Below are positions 1 through 12,862 of a DNA stretch of 64,000 bases, piece by piece; position 1 is the stretch's first letter, and every line of letters starts with the position of its first letter. Under the pieces are notes generated by a model that was not told where the DNA came from, ran no database searches, and was given only the letters and a program-made list of their open reading frames with translations. Position numbers and translations under genes: made by a program. The stretch comes from Mycoplasmopsis maculosa (lineage in GTDB: Bacteria > Bacillota_I > Bacilli_A > Mycoplasmatales > Metamycoplasmataceae), in contig NZ_LR215037.1 of the NCBI RefSeq assembly GCF_900660665.1, positions 186,001-250,000 on the forward strand, read 5' to 3'.

Positions 1-3000
1 GAAACTGAAAAAAATAAAATTGATACAGCTAAAGCTGAAGCACAAGCTGAAATTGATAAAATTACAAATCAAGATGAAAAAGATAGATTACAAGGATTAT
101 TAGATTCAGCAGCAAATGTTTCAGATATTAATAATGTTAAAGCTGCAGCTGAACTTCAATTAGCAAAAGAAGCCGCTATTGCAGAAATTAATAAATTAAC
201 ACTTGTAACAGATAAAAAAGGTTATATTGATAGAATTAACGAAGCTACATCAGATGCAGATATAAACGCTATTGTAGAAGAAGCTAAGCTAGAAAACAAT
301 AAAGAAAGAGTTAAAAATTTAGTAGATACTATTCCTTACCCTAATGTTGATTCAAGTGCAGTAGATACTGCAAAGGCACATATTAAAGAAGCTATTGATA
401 GAATTACTAATACAACAGATTTAGCTACTAAAGAAACTGAAATTAATAATATCAAGACAAAGATGACAACAAAAATTACTGAAACAGATAATTTACCTTA
501 TGTTACAAGTAATTCTCCTGCTAAAACTAAAATTAAAAAAGGTCTTGATACTATAGAACGTCTTTCTGACTTTGATAGAGTTCTCCCTGATGATTGAAAT
601 GATAAAGTTGCAAAATACAAGAAAATCGTTTTAGATAATTTTGGTGATGTTTCAGGATTGTATACATATAGAGTTGATAATACATATCCTTTAGGTCAAG
701 CAGAAAACCTTGATGAATATAATCTTCAACTACAAAGTTTTGATACATTAAAACAAAAAGTTATTTCTTATATTGATGATCGTAATTCTAAAATATCAGC
801 TACTAAAAAAACTGAATTAAAAAATCAATTAAATGCATTGCAATCCCCTACACAAAATACAACTTTTGATCAATTTAATGATTTAATTAATAGTATAAAA
901 GCTATTAAAGCAAATGCTGAATTAGAACATAAAAGAGGTCAAATTTTAGAAAGACTAAACGGTTGATCAGCTGATAATAATGACGCAAAAACAGAATTTA
1001 AAAAACAAGCTGATAATGCTGCTGACTTATCTAAACTTGAAGGTTTAGAAAGAAAAATAGACAAGTATGCTGAATTAGAAAGAATCATTACACACACTGT
1101 TTCAAACACAAACTATGGCAATGGTGGTTCTTATCAAGATAGAAATTCTGTTAACGCATCATTAATAAGTGCTAAAGCTGAAATGAGAACTAAATTATTT
1201 AATAATATAGCTACTGAATCTGCGATGGAAAATCTTAGACCTCTTATTAATAAATTTAGAGATTTAGGATCTGCATTAAGTTCAGGTTTAGGTAATGATA
1301 TCCTTCTTGCTAAGTCATTGTTTGAAGAATCAAAAACAGCTAATACAACAGATAAAATGCAAGCTATTATTGATAAAGTTCAACCAATTAAAGATGCTGC
1401 TAATAGATATTGAAGTAATTCAACAAGAGCAAATTTTGCAAATAATGCATCAAATAGAGATTGACCTACTAATGGAAGATTTAATAAAACAAGACCTACT
1501 GAAAATACTGATAAAGTTGTACCATATTCTGATTTAACAGATAAAATGAGAACTAGAACAACAGCTGCAGAAATTGATGCCATAACAAATACAGAAGTTC
1601 CTAAATTAGCTTCTTTAGTTAATACAAAAAGAAAAAGCACTTCTGATAGAAATATGCCTGATAATGTAAAACAAGCATTAACAAATAAAGCTTTAGAAGC
1701 TAACAATGCTGCTGAAGTTGATACTATAAACAATTACTTTGGTGATGTTTCTAGAACAAATGCTCAAATTACAGGCGGATATTACAAGGATGCTAAAGAA
1801 CAAATTGAAGCAGTGCCTCTAAGTAATAGAACTGATTTACAAAGAGATTTAGATAATGTTACTACAGATAATAATGGTGATGTAACTGGAAACATTGATA
1901 AATTAAGAGATAAGGCTCGTTTATTTAAAGAAGCTTATAATTCAGTTGATACAACTTTAAATAACTTTAAAAATTCTTATGGTAGAACTGATCAACAAGT
2001 TAGTGATTTTGAAAGAGCTTTAGCATCTGTAACCACAAAAGCACAAGCTGAGGCATTAAAATTAAGAATTGAAAATGCGCAAAGAGATAATAATACAAAA
2101 GCTGCTGATGTTCAAGCTGCTCAAAACGCTATAAATCAATTGCCTAATGGCAATTCTGTTAGAACTAGTTTACAAACTAGATTAGATAACGCTAATAGTG
2201 CTAGTGGAAATAACAAAGCTGATATTGAAACAATTAAAAATGAAGCAACAACTGAAAAAAATAAATTAGATACAGCTAAAAGAGAAGCTAAAACAGCAAT
2301 TGAATCTATACCTTATCCAGCTGGAACAAGAGCTGAAGCTATTGCAAACTTAAAACAAACAGTGGATCAAGCTACAAATGTTGCAGATATTAATACAATT
2401 AAAAATGTTGAAGTTCCTAAATATATAACAGCTGTAACAGAAGCAAAAGATGAAATAAATAAATTAAAATCATCAGACCCTTATAAAAATGAATTAAATG
2501 ATAACTTAAATTTAGCTGATACAATTGATAAAATTAATCAAGTAAAAAATAAAGCAAAAACAAAGTTAATAATAAATAGTTTACCTGATGAAAATAAAAG
2601 TGCATTAGAAGAAAAATTAAACAACGCTACAAATAATGCTGAAATTGAAACTATAAAAAGAGAAGTTGAAACAATAATTTGAAATAATAATAAAAAAGAT
2701 GTTACAGATAACTTCATAAATAAACTTAAAGATGGAGATAGAAAAAATCAAATTATTCAAAGATTAAACAACGCTACAACAAATAGTCAATTAAATGACA
2801 TTAAAAAAGAAATTTCACAAATTATCAGCACTGAAAAATCTGAAATTTTAAAAATATTTGATAACTTATTGAAAGTAGATTTAACTAATAGAGATATTCA
2901 AAATGCTTTAAAAGCTAGATACACCGGTGGTAATGAAATAACACTAGATCGTATACCATTGCTTGTAGATAAAGCTACTACTGAAAAACAGTTGGAAGAC

Positions 3001-4020
3001 ATAAAAAATGCAGTTAACAATCAAAAAGAAGCTGAAAAAACTGATCTTTCAAGACGTACTAATGGTAATAGTGTAAGTGAAATTAGTTTAATGAAATCTA
3101 AACTTGTTGAAGAAATAGATAGTAAAGTTTTAAGAAATGAAAATCCTCAACCTAAACCTACTAGCGGAGAATGAGCAAATTACTCAAAACAAGACTGAGA
3201 TAATGCATATACAGATCAAAGAGATAGAGAAAAGTTCCAATTATATGAAACAATAAGAAATGCATCAACACCAGAAGCATATAAAGCTGCAAAAGTTAAA
3301 GTACAGCAATTTATAGATAAGTATTGAGATAAAACGTATGTAGATACTGGTTCTTCTTGAAAACAACCTATTAAAGATAAAATTTCAGATTGAGCTACTA
3401 GAAGTGTTAATAGAACTGGTATTAGTTCAAATATTAGAAGTCAAGATATAGAGAACGTAAAAAGAAAAATTGATAATGCAAAAAACGATAGAAATGAAGT
3501 AAATAATATTGTCAAAGATTATATTAAATATACATTCTTTATTCAAAGAAGACTAGTAGCATTAAAATATATATTTAATGAAGTAGTAACCGATTTAAAA
3601 ACAGGACAAGATAGAAATAGTGATTATTCACAAAAAATAGATACAATTAATAATGAATTTTCTTCAGGTGGTACAATATCTAACTTAAAAACAATTTCTG
3701 AAAAATTATTTTATGAATTAGAAACTTCAAATTATTGATTAAAAGTTAGAATTAGAGGTATGTTTCAAACTGATATATTAGATTGATGAGTTAATAATAT
3801 AGTTGAAAATGATACAATGACACTGGATCAAAAATTTGAGTGAATTGATAAAATTGCAATTATTACTGATAGAGCTAATGCTTTAAATGTTTTAAGGAAT
3901 GATTTTATAAAAGCAGGATTTAGAAATATTCTTAATATTAATAATACTAATCCACATCCTGATTATATCTTCCCTAATGAATTTATTACTTCAGAATGAA
4001 GAGAGCAATTAAAAGTTTAA
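1..4020 (+). CDS. GA-module surface protein, 5'-truncated by window edge
   Basis: The reading frame is open from base 1 to the TAA at 4018-4020 (1,339 codons) if TGA is Trp, as at 595, 964, 1411, 2683 and 3172. The start lies upstream of the window. The protein is a chain of roughly 50-60 residue helical repeats rich in Lys, Glu, Asn and Asp, with recurring LPNGNS and (L/I)PYP motifs, as in GA-module (albumin-binding-like) proteins of mycoplasmas. The last ~280 residues are less repetitive and richer in Trp and aromatic residues, so they may form a separate C-terminal domain. The LPDDW block near codons 196-200 and the following ~400 residues match the - strand paralog (5672-12778), and LPDKW recurs in 15268-16935. 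Ligand unknown; albumin binding is not demonstrated. Surface exposure is inferred from the paralogs' N-terminal hydrophobic segment. Confidence 0.85.
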
Positions 4021-4133
4021 TTTATTTTTAGTAACTTTATATAAGTTAATATAAAAATAAAATTGTAGATAATTTTGCGTAAAAAATCTCCTAATAGCAA
4101 ATATTTAAAATTAAAATATTTATATAGGACATT

Positions 4134-4415
4134 GCTAAATTGTAATTTATATCTTCATATGGTAACCAATATAATTTGGTTGCCATTTTTATATCTTATT
4201 TTTAAATATTACTATTAGGCTACAAAAGCACAGCTTACGCAGTTTTATTACTTTTATTTTTGCTACTTTTTTTAAAAAAAGTAGAAATAAAAAAAGAAAA
4301 ACTCATAACGTTTTCCTTTCTATTTTTTAATTTTTCAAAATAAATTTCTTGAATTATTACTGTTACGATTTGTTGTTTGTTAACTATAAAATTTTTCGTT
4401 ATTTAGAATATTTAT
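4134..4415 (-). mobile_element. Decayed 3' end of an IS30-family element
   Basis: From GCTAAATTGTAATTTATATC at 4134 onward this stretch matches, with many substitutions, the reverse complement of the right end of the intact IS at 42040-43463: terminal inverted repeat, the GGTAACCAATATAATTTGG segment, the CTACTTTTTT/AAAAAAGTAG hairpin and the last codons of the transposase. The match fades near 4400-4415 and no left end is visible, so this is a single relic end. Together with 4021-4133 and 4416-4575, which hold no gene I can see, it fills the gap after the first GA-module gene. Confidence 0.8.
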
Positions 4416-4575
4416 ATTATTTTTTTTAAAATTACTATAAAATAAACTTTTTTAAATAAATTATTTTTTATTTTTTAATAAAAAATAATTGTTTTTAGCA
4501 TTATATTAATTAGCTTATATAGTTAATTAATATTTATAATTAAATATGTTATTAATGTTGTAAGAAAGGACTAAA

Positions 4576-5465
4576 ATGAATAAATTTAATTTAAGTGAAT
4601 TAAAAGAAAAATATTTCGATTATTTAAAAAATAGAGACCTAAAAAAACAAACTTTAAAAATGTATAAAATTATATTAAAAGAAATTGATGGGTATTATAC
4701 AAAAGATGAATTTTTCTTACACGCAAATAAAATAATTAATAATTCTAATTTAAGAAATAATACAAAAGCTTTAAGATGCAGAATTTTTTTAGCTTTTACT
4801 AATAAAATAAAAGAATTTACTAATGAATTTTGAGATGATAGTAAAATAAAGAGAAAAAAAGCTGAACAAACTAGAATAGCATATACAGATAGTGAAATTA
4901 ATTTACTTTTAGATGAACTAAAATACTTTAATAATATAAAGTTTGAATATATTTTTAATTTTTATTACTGACAGGAATTAGAATAAGTGAATTTGAAAAT
5001 ATTGATTGAGTAAAGTTTGTAAAAAGAAAAAATACAAACGATTATTTTATTAGAGCAAATAAAAATAATAATGAAAGACCTTTATTTTTAAGTGATGAAG
5101 TAGAAAATTTACCCTTTAACGCTAAATTAAAAGGTTTTAAGAAAAATTTTATATCATTGATACCTAAATTAAAAATAAGTATTCAAACTATAAAAAATAC
5201 ATTTACTCTTTTTAAACATTTTGTAATTAAAAGAAACCCTTGATTTAAAAAAGTTATTTTAGCGCACTTATTAAGACATACTTTTATAACAAATCTTTTT
5301 ACAAATGGTTTTAGTGCTGAAGAAATAATATTTTATACAGGGCATAAAAGTCCAGAAATATTAAGACAAACATATATTTCAAAATGACATAACTACTATT
5401 ATGAACTATATCAAGATAAAATAAATAATAAAACTAAAAAGGCTGCAAAAATTGAACAAAAGTAA
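4576..5465 (+). pseudogene. Tyrosine recombinase (Xer/phage-integrase type), frameshifted
   Basis: A good ribosome site (AGAAAGGA) precedes ATG 4576. The first frame encodes the N-terminal core-binding half, then ends at TAA 4984. The catalytic half continues in another frame from about 4965 to TAA 5463-5465. It has TGIRISE (first catalytic Arg), HLLRHTF (HxxR box), TGHKSP (second His) and RQTYIS (nucleophile Tyr). Restoring one T in the T-rich tract around 4951-4967 rejoins the halves, so a 1-nt deletion is the simplest explanation. In the same frame after the stop, 5466-5597 encodes a further ~43 residues ending NLFLQKN, so the TAA at 5463 may be a second lesion. The family cuts and rejoins DNA at specific sites, either for element integration or inversion of surface-gene promoters. 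A sequencing error in the homopolymer cannot be excluded. Confidence 0.8.
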
Positions 5466-5635
5466 CTTTTAAGTGAAGTAATTACTTTAAAAATAGATGA
5501 TTTAAAAAAATTTATAAAACAAACTATTCAAGATCAGAATAATAATAATTTAGAAGATAAACTAAATAATCTTAATTTATTTTTACAGAAGAATTAATTT
5601 ACTAAAATTACTTTTTTATAAGGTATTTAATAAAA

Positions 5636-5667
5636 AATAACACTTTTATATTAAGTGTTATTTTTAT
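5636..5667. terminator. Bidirectional terminator hairpin
   Basis: AATAACACTT (5636-5645) pairs with AAGTGTTATT (5653-5662) around a 7-nt loop, with A-run before and T-run after. It lies between the recombinase remnant (+) and the end of the GA-module gene (-), so it can serve both. Confidence 0.8.
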
Positions 5668-5671
5668 TATT

Positions 5672-8600
5672 TTAAAATTCAGGATGTGAATAGCTTATTC
5701 TTTGTGCTTCTTCTCTTAGTTCATTTAATCTATCTTCATCTCATTCAGCATCAACAATAGGTTTTAATCTATTATAAGAGTTTCTATGAGTATATTGTAA
5801 AACATTTACTCTAGCAGAAGCATCAGCTTTTGGTCATTGATTAATATATGATCTAACATCAATTATAATTTGATCTAATTGTGCTTTTGTTGTAGCGTTT
5901 TCAACTCTTTGTATATATTGAGCTCTTGTAACAGGAGAAGCTGTTGCAGTTGTAGAAATATAGTTAGCTCATTTTCTAGCTTCATCTTTATTAAGAACTT
6001 TAGGAGTTTGCATATCTCTAATTATTTCGTCTAATTCAGCTATGTTTACAGCATTATCAATTCTATCTTTGTAATCTCCTTTATCTTGTAAACTATCAAG
6101 AATCATTATAGCTTCATTATATTTAGCATCAAGATTTCTAGCCTCAGCTAATGCTTGATCTTTTATAGTATTTATTTTACTTAAGTCATTAGTCTCTTGT
6201 GTATTTGGAGCATTAAGAAGTTTATTTTCTAAACTAGTTTTTAATGTATTTCCATCTGGTAAATTTCTAACAGCATTATTTGCCTCTCTTAAAGCAGTAT
6301 CAATTTGCGCTTTAAGATTAGTTGCTTGGTTTTTAATATTTTCTAAATCACTTGGAGTAACATTAGGTTTAACTTTTTCACTATTTAATAAATTAGTTAA
6401 TCTATCTCTTTCGGAATTTCCATTAGGTAAAGAATTTATTGCAGCTTCAGTATTTCTTATATCATTTTGTTTTCTTTGATTTGCATTATTTATTGCAGCA
6501 TCTATATCGTTTTTTAATTGATCAGCTTGTTCTTTACTTGTTACATTATTTAATCTATTTTGAAATTCTTGAATTTGTTGTTGCGTAACACCGTAAGAAT
6601 TTCTAAAATTATTTAATGAAGTATTAGCAGAATCATAAGCTAGTTTAAATTCATTAATTATTATTCTAAGATTATCAATGTTTGTTTTAACATTAGTATC
6701 TTTTAAACTTGTAGCAACATTATCCAATAGTCCCTTAAATACAGACTTATTTGTATCATTACCTATTGAATTTAAAGTATCAATAGCATCTTTGTAAAAA
6801 CCACTTGTAACTTGACCACTTTGATTTCTTACAACATTACCTAAATATTTATTTGTTGTTTCGATATCACTAGCTGTAGCGTCAGTTAAAGCTATATGTT
6901 TTAATGATTCTATAGCTCTTTTAGCTGGATTTGAATCATTAGCTCCTGAAGGAATTAATGAACTGATTTCTGCAGCTTTAGATTTTGTTTCAACTAATTT
7001 TTTATATTTAGGTATTTCAACATCAGTTATTTTTCTAATATCTGCACTTGTTGTTCTAGTTAAAACTTTATCAACTAAATCATCATAATTGAAGTAATTA
7101 TTCAAGTTAGCATCAGGATCATCAATGTTAAATCTTACATTTTCAGGACCCATTAATCATCTATCTCTTAATGGACCTCTTAATTCATTTGCTTTAGTAG
7201 GTGTTCAGAAATTATTTTGTAAGGCAGTATTTAATTCTCTTGCCCTATTAGCTATTTCTGTTAAACTAGCAGAATCTGTTTTAGTAGATGCTTCTTCTAA
7301 TAATCTTTTAGTAACTAAAATATCACCAGACAAAGTTGTTCTTAAACTTTGAACTAACTCAACATTTTTTGTTAAAAATGAATCTAAATTTTGCATATCT
7401 TGAATTGTAGAAGCACTCGCTAATTTGCTTCTTAATGAGTTTTTTAAAGTATCTAGACCCTCATTTGCTTTAGCAATTTGCTTTTGTGTACCTCCGCTTG
7501 TAAAAGCAGGAATATTATTTATTTTAGCTATTAATTCATTATATTTATCAATTTTAGTAGCTAAATCAATATAACCTTGTGCTGTTGAAATTTTAGACAT
7601 TTCTAATGAAAAAATATCTTTTGCAACTTGGTTATTTGCACTAAAAGCATTTATTTTTCTTTTTACATTAGTTAATTCAGTAGCAATTGAATCTAAACTT
7701 CTTTGAGTGGCTTCAAATTGATTTTTACTATTAATAGGATCAACAATTGTTTTTATCATTTCAGCTTTTGCTTTCGCGAAATTATCCATCATATTTTCAC
7801 CATTAATAGTTGTATTTGGCACTGATAAACTATTAATAAAACCTTTAAAATAAGTCTTTTTAGCTTCAATATGTAAATCATTTATTTGTTTTAATATTTC
7901 TTCAGTTTGTTCTGGAGTAGTTGCGCTTGATGGTTCTAAAATTGCATTTAATCTTTGAAGTAATGAACTTTTTTCATCAGGTGTTATAAAATTATTAACA
8001 CTATTTATATATGCTGAAACTTCATTTTTAAGAGTACTAAACAATTGTATTTTTAAATTAGTTTCATTAAGATTATCAGGACTTCCTAATAAATTATCTG
8101 GATAAGTTTTATTGAATCTATTATTCATTAATTCAGAGTTATCGCCAAAATATTTTTTAATTATTTCTTTATATTTATTTACCTTATTGCTTCAATCATC
8201 AGGTAAAACTTTATTAAAATCAGATAACGTTGTTATATTATCAAGACCTTTTTTAATACTTGTTTTAGCTAATGCATTAGGATTTTTATAACCTAAATTT
8301 TCAACTTCAGCCTTTTTAATAACCATTTTTTCTTTAATATTTTCTATTTCAGCTCTTTTATTAGTTAAGTCAGTTTCTGAATTTATATTTTCTATAGCAT
8401 TTTTTATCGTTTTTTTAGAATTAGAAACAGCTGTTGAATCGACATTAGGATAAGAAATAGAATCAACTTCTAATTTTAGCGCTTCCTTTTTATTTTGCAA
8501 TTTAGCTTCTTCTAAAATTGAAGTTATTGCATTAGAATCTACAGCTAAATTTATTCTATTATTAAAACTTGTTTTTTGATCATTAGAAAGGTTAGATAAA

Positions 8601-9427
8601 TTATTAACTTCATCTTTAGCTTTAGCTTTTTCTATTTCTAATTCAATATCTGAAGAATTATTAATATTTATTAATTGATCAATTAATGCATTAATTCTTG
8701 CTTTTTCAGTATTATCTTGAATATTTTCAGCATCAGTTTTTAAAGAATTAATCTTAGCTTCTAAATTATTTATTTCACTTAATTTATTTCTAACTTCTTC
8801 ATCAGTTAAATTGTAAATATTGTCATTTAAAGAATCTAACGAATTTATAACATTTTGAGAGTCATTTTGATCATTATTTAAGTCATTACCAGGATAAGGC
8901 AATTTATCAATTTTAAATTTTAAATCTCTTCTAATAGCTTCTTTAATTGTTTCATCTATGCTATTTAATTTATTTTTTAATTGATGACTACGTGTTAATG
9001 TTGAAAAGTTATTATGTCTTAAAATAGAAATTTCTTCTTTTAATAAATTTTTAGTTTCTTCATTTAAATTTGTTAAATTATCAATTCTTAAATTAGCTAT
9101 TTTATTTGCTTTTTCGTTAAAAATTGCTTCTTCTAGATCAGTTTCATCTTGATCAGTTCCAGGTAAATTATCTAATAAATTATTTAACTTATTTACACTT
9201 GCTGAATTAAAAGGATAATTAGAAACTGGATCAATATTATTAATAATATTTGCATATTCTTCTAGTTTATTTTTTAATTCTAGATTTGCTATATTATTAA
9301 TATCATTTAATGTTTTAGCTTTATCTAATAATTCATTTAAATTATTTACACCTGTTGAATTATCAGAAGTTGGTAAATCTAAAATTCTTTGTTTTGCTTT
9401 ATTAATAGCATTTGTAAATGATTCTAT
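5672..9427 (-). pseudogene. Orphaned C-terminal part of GA-module protein after premature stop
   Basis: This is the same frame as 9428-12778 and stays open for 1,251 further codons to TAA 5672-5674, with TGA as Trp at 9857 (before the break), 8192, 7205, 7157, 5969, 5834 and 5741. It is cut off by the TAA at 9428-9430. It contains more GA-like repeats (LPYPGN, LPNGNS) and then the same order of domains as the C-terminal region of the first GA-module gene: LPDDW block, KTYPDN region, DIRKITDVEIPKYK region and NSLPNGNSERD repeats. No good ribosome site plus ATG is visible just after the stop; the first plausible in-frame starts are TTG 8902 and ATG 8128. Unless the stop is read through or is a sequencing error, this half is probably not translated. 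Confidence 0.75.
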
Positions 9428-12400
9428 TTATGCTAATTTAGAATCTAAATCATTAGAATTATTTATTTTAGCTATGTCAGCTTTTAAATCAGATTTAGCT
9501 TTTGCTAAAGATCCGCTTGGATAAGGTAATGTATCAATTAAATTATCAATATTTTGTTTTTTAGCTTCAACTAAAACTTCATTCATTTCTTCGCTTGTAG
9601 CATTTTCTAATTGCGCTATAAAATTGTCTTTTTCGTCTCTGCTTAAATAATTTAATGAATTTATAGCATCTGTAATATTTTGTTTTTTAGTAGCACTAGA
9701 ATTTCTTATATCTTCAAATAATTGATTAAATTCTTCATCTGTATTAGCTGAATTTAACTTTTCGTTTAATCTTGTTTGATCGTCTGATGAAAGTTTTGCA
9801 ATCTCTTTATTTGCTTCCTTAATTTTCTTATCAATTTCATTTAATTTTGTAGTTTGTCATTCAACTAATTCATCATCTGTTAAAGAGTCAATTATATTTT
9901 TGATATCTTTAATACCTTGAGCATTTAATCCTGCTGGATAAGGCAATGATTCAGCTTGTTTTTTAAGACTATCTCTTAAGTTATCACGTCATTCTTTATC
10001 TGCTGCATCTTTTGCAATTTGAATATTATTTAATAAAGTTTCAAATTCTTCTTTTGTATTTGCTCTATCTAATTCTGCTTCTAAAGGTGTTATTCTATCA
10101 ACTTTATCACTTTGTCTTATTTCAGCTATTTTATCCTTTGCTTCTTGGATTTTAGTTGCTAAAGGTAACTCAGCATCAGTATTTTCAATTTGATTTTTTA
10201 TTTTATCTAATTTCGCTTTTGCTTCATCGAGATTAGTAGTATCTATTTGATCTATTAATAGCTTAATATCACTTATAGCTACGTTATTTGGTTTTGATGG
10301 ATAATCTAAGCTTTCAGCTAATTTTTTTACTTTTTCTTTATCAATTTCAAAATTAACAAATGGAATGTCATCAATATCATTAACTCTAGCTAATTTCTTT
10401 GCTAATTCTTTCTTAGTTTCTTCTAAATTAGAAACTTCATTATTAGTTAAGTTCTCGATAGAATTTTTAACTTCTTTTAATTTTTCATTTAAAACAGTTA
10501 ATTCTTGTATTTTATTATTCACTTCTGCTTCAGTTTCTAAAGCGTCAGCTTCTTTGTGCATATTATTAATTGTTCTATCAATAATATTTCTAACTTCTGG
10601 ATCATCTGCTAAAGCATAACTTTCATTTGGAGTAATTAAACTTTTAGCTTCTTCTATTTTGTCTAATAATTTAGCTTTATTTAAAATTTTATTTAATTCA
10701 GTTGAATTTGTGGCTGCATCAACAGCTTTTTCTAATTCTTTTCTTTGCTCAGAAGTTAAGTGAGTTAATTTAACTATTTCATCTTTTATTTCCTGCTTAG
10801 AATCATTTAATGCTTGAGCTATTTTATTAAATAATTCTTCAAACTCTTCATTTGTACTTGCATTATTTAATTCATCTTTTAAAGCTTGTTGTTTAGCTTC
10901 CGGTAATTTAGATATTTTTGAATTAGCATCGTTTACTTTACTTTCAACGCCGTTTTCGCCAACTATTAATTGTTTAATTTGTTCTAATTCTTCTAAAGTC
11001 TTATCTTCTTTATATAAAACTTTTAATTCATTTTTAGCTTCTGCGTTTGTGTTTGGATAATCTAAAGACTCTATTATTCTATCTAATTCGGCTTTTTTAT
11101 CTTCTTTTTGATCTTGCAATTTTGCACTATCTAAAATTTTCTTAATATCATTATTAGAATTAGCTTCATCGATTAAATTTTTAAAATCTTCTTTTTGTTT
11201 ATTTGTTAAATGACTTAATGAATCAATAATATCCTTTGCATCGCTTTTATCCTGATTTAAAGCATTTGTTATAGCTTGATCTAAAGCTTCAAATTCTGCA
11301 TTATTAATTACATCATCATTAACTATTAAATTTGAATTATTTAAAATATCATTTAAAGCAGCTTGTCTTTTTTCACTAACTTTAGCTATTTTATCTTTTG
11401 CATTATTAATTTTTTCTATTAAATTTGCAAAAGTATCCTTAATTTCTTTAACTTTAGCTTCTTTTTCTAAATCATTTAAGGCTTCATTACTATTAATATC
11501 ATTAATTCTATTTCTAATTTCACTAACAGCTGGAGCTTCCATACCTAGTGGATATGGTAATTTTGCTAATTGAGCTTCAGTTTCTAAATCTCTTAATTTG
11601 TCAAGAGCATTTTCAGTTTTAGAATTAATTTCATAAACTTTATCTAATAAATTAGATTTTAGTTCTTCATTAGATATAGTTTCAATTTCTTTTATAGGGG
11701 CTATTTTAGCCTCTACAAGTTTAATTTCTTCAATATTTTTAGCTTTTTCTAATTCTGTTAATAAGTTTTCTTTTTCCGCATCAGTAGTTAATTCACTATT
11801 AATTAATTGTTTAACTCTTTCTTTTTCATTTTCAAAAATTTCATTAACTTCATTTACAATATTTTTAATTTCTTGCTGTAAAATATTTTCTTTATTTAAC
11901 TTTTCAGATAATTCATCTTTTTTAGTTGAACCAGTTAATTTTTCTAATTCTTTTAATGCATTTTCTTTAGCTTTATTTAATAAATTTTCTGCACTTTCTT
12001 TAGATTTATTAATTTCTTCTTCTGTACTTTCAAGATTATTAACAATTTTTAATAATTTTTCTTTTTCGCTAGAATTATCTAATCTATTAATTTGGCTTAT
12101 AGCTTTATCTCTTGCTTTTTCAAGTTCATTTATTGCTTCTTGTTTTGCAGATAAATAGTCTTCTTCTTTTGCGTTTGGGTTACTAACTTTTTGTAATAAT
12201 TCATTTTTCTTTTGTGAATCATTTAATTTATTTATTTCTTTTAATGCTTCTTTTTTTGCTTTATTTAATAAATCTTGTGTTTTTTCAATAATATCTCATA
12301 ATTCTTCTGAAGCAAAATCACTTTTATTTAATTTTTCAAGTAATTTTTCTTTTTCAGGATTATTATTTGATAATTTATCAATTAATTCTTTTGCTCTTTC

Positions 12401-12778
12401 TTTATTATATAACTTATTATTTTCTAATTGTTTTTTAAGTTTATCGATATCTGCATTTAATTTTTCTAATACTTCATCAATTTCTTTTCCGATTAATTTA
12501 TTCTCAAAAATAAATTTTTCAATTTCTTTTTCTTTTAGCAATGCATCATCATACATTTTTTGTGCGTTATTAAATATTTCTCTAGAGTCTGGATTATTAA
12601 CTAAATCATTTGTTTTAGATATAACTTCATCATCTAACTCTTTTATTTTGTGTAAAATATGGTCATTTATACTCTCACTATCTGAACATCTAATAGTTAA
12701 AATAGCAATTATAGCAGCTGAATTTATAGCAGCTGAACCAGCTAATAAACCAGTTATGACTTTTTTATTTTTATCCAT
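9428..12778 (-). CDS. GA-module membrane-anchored surface protein, truncated by in-frame TAA
   Basis: ATG at 12776-12778 follows an AGGAA-type site (rc of TTCCTTT). The N-terminus is basic (MDKNKK) then hydrophobic (about residues 8-30) and ends in TIRCSDS, so it is either an uncleaved anchor or an atypical lipoprotein signal; Arg at -1 of the Cys is unusual for a lipobox. The remainder is Lys/Glu/Asn/Leu-rich helical repeat with EEFEELFNKI and LxYPxxxAxAK(N/S) motifs shared with 15268-16935. I read every codon from 12778 to 5672 and found one stop, TAA at 9428-9430 (SKLA-stop-IESF), giving 1,116 residues instead of 2,368. Expression might be modulated by the A/T homopolymer at 12863-12875. 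Function is unknown; binding of a host protein is inferred from the module type. Confidence 0.8.
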
Positions 12779-12862
12779 AATTCCTTTCGTAAAAATTCAT
12801 AAAATTAATATTCATAAATCTATAAATTTGAAACTTTATAGTATTAGAATTGTAGTTAAAAT

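Noticed and set aside
1380-1733. Hydrophobic - strand ORF of 117 residues inside the first GA gene
   Set aside because: It is the antisense shadow of Ala/Asn/Lys-rich repeats; no ribosome site.
1-4020. Several separate short ORFs (e.g. 658-966, 1183-1413, 1546-2682, 2869-3174)
   Set aside because: All lie in one frame and are separated only by TGA, which is Trp here; they are pieces of one gene.
4951-4967. Programmed -1 frameshift in the recombinase
   Set aside because: No slippery heptamer plus structure is evident, and Xer recombinases are not known to use one; a simple 1-nt indel is more likely.
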